Source of the DNA: Cuspidothrix issatschenkoi CHARLIE-1
Lineage (GTDB): Bacteria > Cyanobacteriota > Cyanobacteriia > Cyanobacteriales > Nostocaceae
Direction: 5' to 3'
Assembly: GCF_002934005.1 (NCBI RefSeq)
Contig: NZ_PGEM01000021.1
Coordinates: 1-57,732, forward strand
DNA length: 57,732 nt
Shown: positions 9,001-17,200 of the stretch, piece by piece
How positions within the stretch are numbered: position 1 is the stretch's first letter
Layout: each line of letters starts with the position of its first letter
Position numbers and translations under genes: made by a program
The notes under the pieces: generated by a model
Seen by the model: only the letters and a program-made list of their open reading frames with translations
Databases searched by the model: none
Told to the model about the DNA's origin: nothing

Positions 9001-9578
9001 CAGGGATTAGAACCATAATTAGCCCGAAGGACATCCCCACGTACAACTTCAAATTCTTCTCGAAATTTGTCTTTGAGTTCTCGTTGCCATTGAAATGTTA
9101 GATTAGCAGGGGTAATAATCAGGGTGCGTTTAACTAATCCTCTAATTTTTAGTTCTTTAATTAATAATCCTGCCATGATGGTTTTCCCAGCACCAGGATC
9201 ATCAGCTAGTAAAAACCGAATACGGGGCTGTTTTAAAAAATATTCATAAACTGCTTCTAATTGGTGGGGTAGGGGGTCTACACGAGCGATCGCCAATGCG
9301 AAATAAGGATCATATTCATAAGCCAACCCCAAACGCAAAGCTTCCACACCGAACCGAAAATACTGGGCGTTACCGTCAAAGGGTTCTTTTTCAGGTGAGG
9401 ATTCTAACTGTTCCAACTGTTGAGCATTGAGAATTGATTGATAAGTATGATTGGTATTAATTCCAGTTCCAATGAGTTTTATGGAATCACCCATTGGTAC
9501 AACTACCAATACCTGTACAGGTTCGGGAAAGATTGAACCACGAACAATTACATTTGCTTTCAGTTGGTCTAGTTTCAC
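6081..9578 (-). CDS. SNF2-type helicase with C-terminal DUF3883-like domain
   Basis: A 1165-residue SNF2/DEAD-like DNA translocase. Walker A is ADDPGAGKTIMAG (about residue 128) and motif II is IIVDEAHKMS. Motif III-like TATPHKGDP follows, and the C-terminal RecA lobe ends with ATEAAGEGINLQFC and QRMGRIHRYGQ. After a coiled-coil stretch, the last 120 residues (ENRGFDLIS...VRFIEVKGRA) look like a DUF3883 domain, related to PD-(D/E)xK nuclease folds. The N-terminus (VRGSIFPEPVQVLVVVPMGD) resembles SNF2 helicases of DISARM-type systems. It is the first large gene of the minus-strand defence block and is followed after 12 bp by the amidotransferase-like gene. It probably moves along incoming DNA. 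Whether it cuts is not evident. Confidence 0.87.
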   Translation of the reverse strand: MKLDQLKANVIVRGSIFPEPVQVLVVVPMGDSIKLIGTGINTNHTYQSILNAQQLEQLESSPEKEPFDGNAQYFRFGVEALRLGLAYEYDPYFALAIARVDPLPHQLEAVYEYFLKQPRIRFLLADDPGAGKTIMAGLLIKELKIRGLVKRTLIITPANLTFQWQRELKDKFREEFEVVRGDVLRANYGSNPWQEKNQVITSVSWVSRIEDAKDSLLRSNWDLIIVDEAHKMSAYSSDNKTLAYKLGEELSKITDHYLLMTATPHKGDPKNFCLFLELLDRDVYGDVSSLEEAMKRNNAPFYLRRTKEALVTFPEETGNVKKLFTNRKVETIEFQIDAEELEFYNALTDYVKDQSIKASSDDTARGRALGFTMAMLQRRFASSIYAVRRSLERMRDKRQRILEDPESYRQEQINKKLPENFDELTEIEQQKIIGDLEGVVASVDPIALKREILQLNELISQALILEKREIESKLVKLKEVIIQEGIFADPKMKMLIFSEHKDTLDYLVGKLKEWGLTVTQIHGGMKIGDRDTPHTRIYSEREFREDCQVLVATEAAGEGINLQFCWFMINYDIPWNPVRLEQRMGRIHRYGQDKDCLIFNFVAINTSEGKVLWNLFERIRAIEMDLDPERTGKVFNVLGDIFPANQLERMMRDMYAHNLTESVILNRIVEQVDTERFRKISDSALEGLAKRELNLSQIIGKSAEAKERRLVPEVIHDFFVQAAHIAGIHPKETAKGKKIYRIGRVPRTLWGTGDRLENRFGKLGREYKKITFDKNILTDDPTLEWVTPGHPLFECVRDEVSAQVQEDLCRGAIFFDLHRKSPARLDIFSSAITDGRGRKLHERLYVVQTELDGTMTVRQPTLFLDLLPAKSVESTIQHHTSTLSGDRQGKAGDNGNLVSYLPDDSNLPSREQVEQALIEQELNSFLTEIRTQRQREVETISNHIEISLNVIIDKVQIQFIELLQLKESGSKEQGLDGRIKQLEDRLFELNGRLEQRREELQQEASCAITDIHHYGRAWVLPHPERSSPEIAPMVSNDEIEKTAIQTVIEHEKARGWQVVSVEKENRGFDLISRQIDSGDPLKASAVRFIEVKGRANVGEVALTTNEYKTAERLKRDYWLYVVFNCASSPEVHTIQDPVRLGWEALIKIEHYHVDANTILNHDDKV

Positions 9579-9631
9579 ACTGTCACCATCACTTTAGAAT
9601 ATGCCTCTCTAACTCATTTAATTGTCGAATA

Positions 9632-9781
9632 CTAGGGAATAGAGAAATATTTTACCAATAACTCTTGACCCTGTTCCCCCACTTCCCCAAGCTGCTGCCC
9701 AATAAGTTGCATGGCAATTGGCGAAGTCTTTTTAATATCTGGTTCACTGCGTGATGTAACAAGTATTATGTCTTTTGACAT
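9632..9781 (-). CDS. Possible small protein upstream of the helicase
   Basis: A 49-codon open frame (MSKDIILVTSRSEPD...) lies 53 bp upstream of the helicase start on the same strand. I do not recognise it. Part of it overlaps a C-rich short repeat of the kind usually found between cyanobacterial genes, which argues against it being coding. Listed because its position would make it the first gene of the defence operon. Confidence 0.22.
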   Translation of the reverse strand: MSKDIILVTSRSEPDIKKTSPIAMQLIGQQLGEVGEQGQELLVKYFSIP

Positions 9782-10269
9782 AATAAGCACATTTAAAAAT
9801 AAAAGCAATAGCGAAAACGGCTAAATTCAGGGAAATTTGGTGTTTTTTTGTTGCTTTTTATTTCTAAGTTTATACAAATTGAAATATAGCTGTAGACAGA
9901 ATAGTTAGGACATCAGTTAATCATGAAACTCTTACTACAAGAGGGTTTTACTTCTGACTCCTGACTCCTGACTTCTGACTCCTGACTACTGCTATATTTT
10001 CTCAGTAAAAACCGTATGTTTGCATTAGAATTTTTCCCCTCACCTGGACGGTCGCTAAACCCCTTGTTTTCTCACTCAGGGTAGAGGAAATTAAGATTTA
10101 TATTTTTGGTGCTTTTAGTCGGCGTTAATTTGAAGTATGCAAATATAGACAGGAATAATACTGTAAATAGTTATAAAAACCATTGTCATCTACCTAAAGT
10201 TAGATATTGATGAACAGGTGATTCTTGGAGGAAATTGCCTACCGCAATACAAAGCGCAATGAAACAGCT
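9782..10269. other. Intergenic region with short repeats
   Basis: This is the upstream region of the helicase operon and the downstream region of the secreted protein gene at 10270. No convincing open frame is visible. It contains the heptamer repeat at 9953-9987. The promoter for the minus-strand defence block may lie here, but I could not pick -35/-10 boxes with confidence. Confidence 0.5.
9953..9987. repeat. Short tandem heptamer repeat
   Basis: Five consecutive 7-bp units of the form (T/C)CTGACT. Such STRRs are typical of intergenic DNA in heterocyst-forming cyanobacteria and support the taxonomic guess. Confidence 0.85.
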
Positions 10270-10728
10270 TTATTTTGGGATACCCAACACCCGCCATTTT
10301 TCCCGACTCAGGAAGAAACCAATGTTATTAGAGTTAGTGCAAGTCAGCCCAGTTTTTTGTGAAATGCACTTAAACTCGCCATTTTTCCAAGTTTGACCAT
10401 ACCCAAGAACAGACTTATTGGGATCAGCAACGGTATCACTGATACAAAGAATTTCCGGTTTACTTTGACCAGGCAATAAAAAACCACGTCCCCAGTCAAA
10501 TTCACAATATCCAAGGTAAGGTTGAGGAGGTTTAGGCTTGAGTGAACTAGCAATTTCACACCGTAAACTGTTGGTATTGGCATCACTACCTTCAATTAGC
10601 TCACAAAAAATATTGCCACTGGGAGTCTTAAACCCTTTCGGTGCGGCAATACTTACCTGTGATAATGATAAACTCATTATTGAAGTTGCAGCGACCAGAA
10701 AAACTATTTTGTTGATTTGCTTGTTCAT
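10270..10728 (-). CDS. Secreted small protein with signal peptide
   Basis: A 152-residue protein with a typical Sec signal peptide (MNKQINKIVFLVAATSIMSL, probable cleavage after SIAA). The mature part has the pattern 'F.TPSGNIFCE...LRCEI', plus several further cysteines (YCEF, ILCIS, FKCIS, LTCTN). This pattern is seen in small secreted or periplasmic actinobacterial and cyanobacterial proteins of unknown role (DUF6636-like). The six or so Cys residues suggest disulphide bonds. It stands alone, with a 540-bp gap to the defence operon. No function can be assigned. Confidence 0.65.
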   Translation of the reverse strand: MNKQINKIVFLVAATSIMSLSLSQVSIAAPKGFKTPSGNIFCELIEGSDANTNSLRCEIASSLKPKPPQPYLGYCEFDWGRGFLLPGQSKPEILCISDTVADPNKSVLGYGQTWKNGEFKCISQKTGLTCTNSNNIGFFLSREKWRVLGIPK

Positions 10729-10829
10729 AATTTCACTTAATTATTTACCTATATCTTACTAAATAAAGTTTATCAGCATTCAAAAATTAATTAATGCCTT
10801 ATCCTCTAAGAATGAACTCCAAAAATCAA

Positions 10830-11045
10830 CTACCCTGATAAATAAATCCATTCCCGCCCCGCTTTTTCTGCTGCTTCTGGAGTGTAATAAAGCTTACGTT
10901 CACCAAATACCTCACCACCAGCAGTAATTAAGCGGAATTGCCAACAATGGGCTTCTGTGTAGAATACCAATAAAGTAACATGATTAACAATGGTAACTGA
11001 ATCAATTTTAGTAAACATTGCCGTTTTAGGATCTAAATTAATCAA
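10830..11045 (-). CDS. Hypothetical 71-residue protein
   Basis: A small protein starting MINLDPKTAMFTKID and containing LLVFYTEAHCWQFRLITAGGEVFGERKLYYTPE followed by EAAEKAGREWI. The pattern of strands and the C-terminal 'A...AGREWI' helix resemble small conserved cyanobacterial proteins of unknown role, and the reading frame looks protein-like rather than random. It has no operon partner and is transcribed in the same direction as the secreted protein downstream. Confidence 0.55.
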   Translation of the reverse strand: MINLDPKTAMFTKIDSVTIVNHVTLLVFYTEAHCWQFRLITAGGEVFGERKLYYTPEAAEKAGREWIYLSG

Positions 11046-11198
11046 AAATTCTCGGTATTTAAAAATATTTTTTTACTTTAGTTAAAACATAAAGTATTGA
11101 TGAAAAAGTTACTTTTTCAGGTGAAAATATTAAATAGATACCAACAAATTAAAGTAAAGAAAGCGAAGTTGTAATAACAATTATTAGTATAGCATTTT

Positions 11199-11821
11199 AT
11201 GAATAAAAATGAAATTACTGCAAATTACGATGAATCCTGGAAAGAAGCATTAAACGAATATTTTGATAGTTTTTTATCCTTATTGCTAAACTTCTGGATT
11301 ATGAATCAAAGTGGAATGAACTAGAATCAAATGATAATCCCTTTGCTATCATAGTAATGGCGCATTTAAAAACTAAAGCCACCACGGGGAATTTATCAGA
11401 ACGTGAGCAATGGAAATGGACATTAATTAGGGGACTTTATGATAGGGGATTAACAAAAGAACAAATTGTTAACCTGTTTAAAATCATTGATAAAATGATG
11501 TCATTGCCCAAAGAATTGCAACAAGGATTAGTCGCTAAAATTAAACAATTAGAGGAGGAAAGAAAAATGCCTTTCATTAGTCCAACAGAAGAATTAGCAA
11601 TGGAACGGGGTGAATTAAAAGGAATACAGCAGGGAATCCAACGAGAGCAACAACTAATTATCCGCCAACTAAATCGGCGAATTGGTGAAATTGAATTATC
11701 ATTCATTAACACAATTCGGACATTGACAATTGACGAATTAGAATTACTCGGTGAAACACTCCTAGATTTCTCCACTGTCACTGATTTAGAACAATGGTTA
11801 GAAAATAAACCAGAGTCTTAG
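11199..11821 (+). pseudogene. Decayed Rpn-family/DUF4351 gene
   Basis: An N-terminal fragment (11199-11324, containing YDESWKEALNEYF) has lost the middle of the gene. In another frame KLLDYESKWNELE is followed by NPFAIIVMAHLKTKATT, and the C-terminal part (open from 11357) ends with the DUF4351 tail LNRRIGEIELSF...LLDFSTVTDLEQWLE. Complete members of this PD-(D/E)xK Rpn/transposase-like family are about 300 residues. Here an internal deletion and frame change leave only the ends. The 154-residue C-terminal frame from 11357 could still be translated but would lack the nuclease core. Confidence 0.75.
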
Positions 11822-11943
11822 ATTAAGTAAAAACCCCACTTTCATTAACTACTGTGGGGTCAAAAAACGGTTCTTCCGTACCTGTTATGCCAAATATGAG
11901 TTTATTTACCCCATAACCCATATAAATAAAGGGTTTCATTGTT

Positions 11944-12054
11944 AGGACTTACGTAAGATGTGGCTGAACACCTTATTCTTGCGTAGGGGTAATTCATGTA
12001 GCTTGCTTCCCGAAGGGTATTACCCCTATTTTCGGTTCTTTTTGCGTAAGTCCT
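11944..12054. mobile_element. MITE-like palindromic element, copy 1
   Basis: A 111-bp element with terminal inverted repeats AGGACTTACG...CGTAAGTCCT and an inner part containing AGGGGTAATTC, GCTTGCTTCCCGAAGGG and TTACCCCT. A second copy of the same length lies inverted at 35804-35914. There is no coding capacity, so it would be mobilised in trans by a related IS. Confidence 0.8.
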
Positions 12055-12118
12055 GATTGTTTTTAATACCAAATTTATGTCAAATTAACCGATGAATTCA
12101 GGTAAAATCCTTTTAATT

Positions 12119-12676
12119 CTACTGTTTGACTGGATAGTACAACCCATCACTAACCTGAAATTTCCACCCCAAACTCATCGGATCTCGATTCCTAGACCAA
12201 CTGATAAATTCTTTTTCGCTCTTGGTTTCCCACTCATTCATTAAACTCTGCTGTGTTACTCCCAATCGTTGCGCTAAGTTCTCAGGAGCAAAAGATTTTA
12301 TTTCTACTGGTTGCTGATACTGATAGGGATACCCGGAATACCTTTGTCTGGAGTTACCACCGCTATATCTAGCAGAAACTATTGCTTTTTCAATCTTTTC
12401 CAACTGTTTACCAAGCACTTCCAATTTAGTGGCCACCTGTTGATCTTGTTGACAAAGGTGCGTTTCCAGTTCTCCCAGTTTCTCCTCCACTTGCTGTATT
12501 TCGTTAATTGCTTCTAGTTTTACGCTGCTATCGAACTGCGCTATCAAATCCTGTAATCCTTGCAATAACGCTGTTGTGTGACCATCGCGGTGGATTTTTG
12601 CTAGGTGACGTACTACAGGAATTAGTACAGTCGGCACGCGAATCATCTCACTGGGAGGGGTCTTGTTAGTAGTCAT
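12119..12676 (-). CDS. Hypothetical coiled-coil plasmid protein
   Basis: A protein of 185 residues from the ATG at 12676 (MTTNKTPPSEMIRVPTVLIP). It has an N-terminal segment MIRVPTVLIPVVRHLAKIHRDG, a predicted coiled coil (EAINEIQQVEEKLGELETH...EVLGKQLEKIEKAI) and a Tyr/Gln-rich linker. The C-terminal part is NLAQRLGVTQQSLMNEWETK...RDPMSLGWKF, reminiscent of a small DNA-binding or KfrA-like module. An upstream ATG at 12790 is possible, but the palindrome GATATC-N7-GATATC at 12676-12694 sits just before the chosen start and looks like an operator. Similar proteins are common on cyanobacterial plasmids. Their function is unknown. Confidence 0.6.
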   Translation of the reverse strand: MTTNKTPPSEMIRVPTVLIPVVRHLAKIHRDGHTTALLQGLQDLIAQFDSSVKLEAINEIQQVEEKLGELETHLCQQDQQVATKLEVLGKQLEKIEKAIVSARYSGGNSRQRYSGYPYQYQQPVEIKSFAPENLAQRLGVTQQSLMNEWETKSEKEFISWSRNRDPMSLGWKFQVSDGLYYPVKQ

Positions 12677-12695
12677 GATATCTGTAGTTGATATC
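12677..12695. promoter_or_regulatory. Possible operator dyad GATATC-N7-GATATC
   Basis: Two GATATC palindromes separated by seven bases lie immediately upstream of the ATG at 12676. The spacing would fit binding by a dimeric regulator, possibly the coiled-coil protein itself. This is sequence pattern only. Confidence 0.35.
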
Positions 12696-12823
12696 GAATA
12701 TTGTAAACCAAATTTTCTTCTAACAATTTCCCAAGCTTTGCCACAGATACCAACAAGCAACGGTGCGATAAGGTTGCCATTGTTTACCAAGTTGTTCTAT
12801 GGTTTTTTTATTGGGCAGGTCAG

Positions 12824-13075
12824 GTGAACTACCACACACTGACCTTCGGTACAGTGTGGGCTTCCCAATTCATCGGGAACAGCCTCTATAACTTTGTAGT
12901 TCTATTGGTCTGACATTCCCTCCAAGGGCAGAAGTCCTGATTCCCAAGACCCAAATCTTTCTCTTGTGACACTTACCTATTAGCTTGGTTTTCGCTTACG
13001 GCATTGGTGGTCAAGATTCTACAATTTTATCACAAAATTTTGGGGATTCTTCATCCATCTCATAGATAATATTTA
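12824..13075 (-). mobile_element. 252-bp repeat, copy A: likely IS200/IS605 (TnpB-type) right-end remnant
   Basis: This block is nearly identical, in opposite orientation, to 55350-55601 (four differences seen, all in the first part; the last 140 bp look identical). Read on the minus strand it ends in a hairpin (CACACTG...CAGTGTG) followed by GGTAGTTCAC. This is the kind of right end seen in TnpB-carrying IS200/IS605 elements, where the omega/reRNA is encoded. No tnpB is present. The block begins exactly at the TAA stop of the recombinase gene. It could be a deletion derivative, a solo end or an RNA gene. The element identity is inferred. Confidence 0.7.
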
Positions 13076-14035
13076 ACGACGTTTGGGAACATTAATTGCC
13101 TGTACAGCCCGTTGTTTAACTTCCTCACCCCGGCGGTCATATCTGGAAGTGAGTTCAGGTGAAGCATGACCGGCTAATTTCTGGACGGTGACGATATCAG
13201 TAGAATCTAACAACTCAGAGATAAAAGTTCTCCTAAAATCATGGGCAGAAAAGTTAGTGACACCAGCTTCTGTACCCCGTTTTTCTAAAATAAATAATAC
13301 CGCTTGGGGTGTGAGTTGTCGCAAAGTCACTGCCCCGGCTTTATTAATATGACAGATTAAAGCCCCAGATTCTCTTCCTCTAATTTCTAACCAATCTTCA
13401 ATAATTGGTAATACGCCATCTGGTAAATAAACAGTGCGGTCTTTGCCACCCTTACCACTGCGGACTTTCACACTACCAGAATGCAAGTCACTCAACATTA
13501 AATTTACAGCTTCCCCCCGGCGTAACCCAGCGCCCCGCAAAATTGCTATCAAGGCCGCATCCCTGTAACCAATGGGAGTAGGATCTTGAAAACATACTTG
13601 CATCAGGGCATTAATTTCAGCTTCAGATAAGCAACGCCCCTTCAATTCCTTAGACAGCTTAATATTCGGGATGTCTACCGCCCTAGTAAAATCCCTAGCA
13701 TCCATTAATTCCAGACGTAATGCTTCTTTCAAGACTCTCCTTAACGCACTCAGCATTTTATTAGCTGTGGCTGGTGCATATCTTTCCATTAGTATACACC
13801 GTAATAGTGCTGTATGTTTATAACGCAGTTCAGCCCAATTTAATGTGAGGGCATCACATTGATTACTGGTGAGGATACGAGCGATCGCATTGAGAGCTTG
13901 CCCCATAGCCGAACGAGAACCAGGGGATAGACTAGAGAGGTAAACGGCGGCGGGGTGTTCAGTTAGGGGTGTGGGTGCAGTCAAAGCTAGGGAATTAACA
14001 GCAGTTATTTCACCAATTTCCGTGGATTCATTCAT
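13073..14035 (-). CDS. Tyrosine recombinase (XerC/D-like integrase)
   Basis: A 320-residue site-specific recombinase with the full catalytic set: Arg172 in GAGLRRGE, Lys195 in SGKGGKDR, His265-x-x-Arg268 in SAHDFRRT, His290 in LAGHAS and the nucleophile Tyr299 in TSRYDRR. An N-terminal SAM-like core-binding domain (about residues 25-110) precedes the catalytic domain. It probably resolves plasmid multimers or drives integration or inversion. Its stop codon coincides with the end of the 252-bp repeat, so the C-terminal tail (NVPKRR) may have been set by that insertion. No partner recombinase is adjacent. Confidence 0.92.
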   Translation of the reverse strand: MNESTEIGEITAVNSLALTAPTPLTEHPAAVYLSSLSPGSRSAMGQALNAIARILTSNQCDALTLNWAELRYKHTALLRCILMERYAPATANKMLSALRRVLKEALRLELMDARDFTRAVDIPNIKLSKELKGRCLSEAEINALMQVCFQDPTPIGYRDAALIAILRGAGLRRGEAVNLMLSDLHSGSVKVRSGKGGKDRTVYLPDGVLPIIEDWLEIRGRESGALICHINKAGAVTLRQLTPQAVLFILEKRGTEAGVTNFSAHDFRRTFISELLDSTDIVTVQKLAGHASPELTSRYDRRGEEVKQRAVQAINVPKRR

Positions 14036-14226
14036 TTACTTATCGGAAGTAACCTTCTAGCTAGTTATATTCTCACAAGTAATATTGTACTTTTACCTTT
14101 TCCAGAGAAGAAAATTTATTTGGTGTTGATTGGGTAATTTCTGTGGAGGGTTACGGCGAGGCGATTCCTACCGAGCGCTTCGCTATCGCAGATTGATAGC
14201 TAAAAATTTGGGTTAAATTTTGAACT

Positions 14227-17200
14227 TCAGGACGTGAGTATTAGTTCTTTAGGTATTAGTGGAGTTATTAAACTGACAAACTCATCTGGTACGTGAGTAA
14301 GGAGTTTGATAATCAGTAACAACTTCGTATGAAATGGCACTCTTGATAAAACCAGCTTGATTTCTTGTTCATCCCCTACTGCATCAAGGGTTATAGCCAA
14401 ATCTTCAGGAGAAACCGGATCTTCTGCCAACAATGGTAAATAGATATCAGCTAACCATTGCTGATCCTCACTCAACGGACCCGAAAAATTATTAGTTTTG
14501 CTATATAAGCTATCTAATAGGAAAACTAATATTTTTTTCAGCTTCGACCATCCCCCAAAATCTTCAGATGCAACCTGACTTAACCTCCCTTGGGTGATAC
14601 CTACAATGGATGCGATCGCCCGTTGGGTTATTTTTCTTCCTGTTGCATGAACTTCTTTAACGGACTGAAGAATTGCATAGCGTAACCGTTCCGACTTGCT
14701 ACCAGCGTCAGGAGTTAGATTTAAAGCTTCTATCTTCTCTAATGTGCAGCCTGTAAAGTATTCCTGTATAAAGTCAAGACTCCCTTGCTTAAAATCTCCA
14801 CAGAAGTAAACAGTATGCTGCTGCTCAGGTTTCCTGTGACTTCTTAATCGTGCCACTTCTTGTATAATTTCCCCTTGGGTATGTTCCTGTAGGTATTCCA
14901 CAAACTTAGGATGGTAGTGTTCCTGGTTTATTTGCGGGTCAATACCTGTTAGCAGTTGGAACTCATTGGCCAAGCTACCCAAGTTCTGAACTGGTACACC
15001 ATATATGGCCAATGTGGTTTTAGTCTCAAATCGGTTTTGTCCTCTACCATCCCTAAAATGGTATCCTTCATTATCTGTAGCGTGCTGTTTCCATTCAATA
15101 GCAGCATGATCTGGGTATTGTTCAGCAATTTCTTGTTTTACCGCTACCAATCTTTTCTGTTTTTCGGGGGAGCGATCGCCGTTTATGTTCCCTAGTCCGG
15201 TAATATGTTTTACTGTCAGATTTGAGTAATCAGGTTTAGCCCGTCTCATTACCAATATCTGCTCCGGGTCAATACCACGTTTTAAAGCTAAAGTTTCCCT
15301 GCTAATAGTTGCATCAAGGTAAAGGTTAAATTTAGCGTTATCAGCTAACCTAAGATGCTTAACATCACGCTTGGTAATGGTTAATTTACCCCACTGGTAA
15401 GACAACACCCCACAGTTATCTATCCCCCAAGCTTGGAGAAAATCAAATAACCATTCAATGCCTAAATTATCTAATTCTCGTGCAATATCCTTGTAAGACT
15501 CTCTTCTCAAAATCTTACTAGCATATTTAGCCGCATTATCCCCCCTGGTATCCTTACGGTCTAAACCGTCTACATCTTCCAAGAAACTTAGATCCTGTTG
15601 GGTAGCTTCTCCCACCTTCATGATTAATCCTAGTAGATTGATGTGGGTATACTTGGGCAATATTTCTCTCAAAGTAGAGTCAGAGAAACCATATAAACCG
15701 TGCTTGTATTCCTTGTTAAAATCACCCTTTACAAGCTGATAGAGGATGTCAAATAGTGGTGTTAATTCTTCCAATAAAATCCGGTCTTTTTGGTACAGCA
15801 AGCTAACCGTTTTGTCAATATCATCCTTGGGGAAGGTAATTGATTTATTGGTTGTGAATAATGTATTGGTTTCATCCCAGATTAACCCTACCTTTGAGTA
15901 GTCGTATTTTGAAGGAATAGGCGTACTATCAGGGTGTGTTCTGATTTTCACCTGCTTTAAATCATTGCTTCTGTCTTCTTTGAATGTACAGTTATGGGTT
16001 TGAAATAATATGCAGTTTTCACATATTTTATCAGTTCCCTCTACATTAATATTCTTACTTTCAATTTTGCTAAATAAGTCATTCTTTGGACAATTCCCAG
16101 GAATATCTATTGATTGTCTTTTTTGCGGTCTTAGTTGGTAAGGATTGCCTAGCGAAGTCTGACGGCTATCATCAATATGTAATCCGTTATGACGACGGGT
16201 AACAGGATGAAAATTAGCTTCTATGGTTTTGGTGGTTGGATTTGCATGGTCAGCAGCTAAATAAATTAGTTGCTTGATGATTGTTCCATCTGGTTCTAAT
16301 AAACCAGCTAGATAAGATTTGCCCATACCTGGATCATCAAGCCATAGAATATCTTTGTTATCGGTGTAAATAGCCTCATAAATCGCTGCTGTTATCTCGC
16401 TTTCTTCAGTGGGAAGGATTAAGGTTTTACCCTTGATTAATTCAGGAGTTTTAAATATTCCTGGATAGTAATTAACTGTTGGTTCTGGTTGCTTTATTGG
16501 TTCTTTGGTGGTATCTTCTACTGGTTGTTTTGGAGAACCAAATCCTTGAAACAGTTTTTTAATAGGCTTCACAATTCTGCCAACTAACTGTTTAAAGCTC
16601 AGATAATCGTCAACTTTTTCCTGTTCCTTTTCTCGCTCTACATATTCTTTATACAGTTCTAGTTCAGGTTCACTATAATCAAGAGAGTTTTTCTCAAACT
16701 CAGGTACAATTACTCCAAAATCAGCTAGAAATTCTTTAGCTAAGATTACCCAATTTTTACCAGTAGGATAATTCTCTAAACTACCATTTCTCAAGCCCAA
16801 CCAATAAGTAAAAGCATTAATTTGGTGATTGTCTGTACAGGTAGGACACGCATAACCATATCCTGTACCATTTTTCTTAGGTGCTACCCAGCCAGAAGTT
16901 CCGGTTGTACTTTCATGCCAAGGGCAACATCCCCTTGATCTGTTGCCTCTAGTTTGCCAGTTATGCCCTGGCCAGTTAAAAGCATCTGGTCCAAGTCGTT
17001 CTGATGTTTCCTTGATTAAATCAACTAAGTTACTGCTACCTGCTAACCCTGTTACCCGTTTTTTCTCTGATTGTTTAGCACGTTGTACGTTAGTTGGTAA
17101 CTCATTTTCCGGTAGTGTTAAAACGTGATCTCCGTGAGTTCTCCAATCACTCCAGCGAGTATCAGATAAGCCATAGGGAAATTGTTCAGTTTTATCTAAG

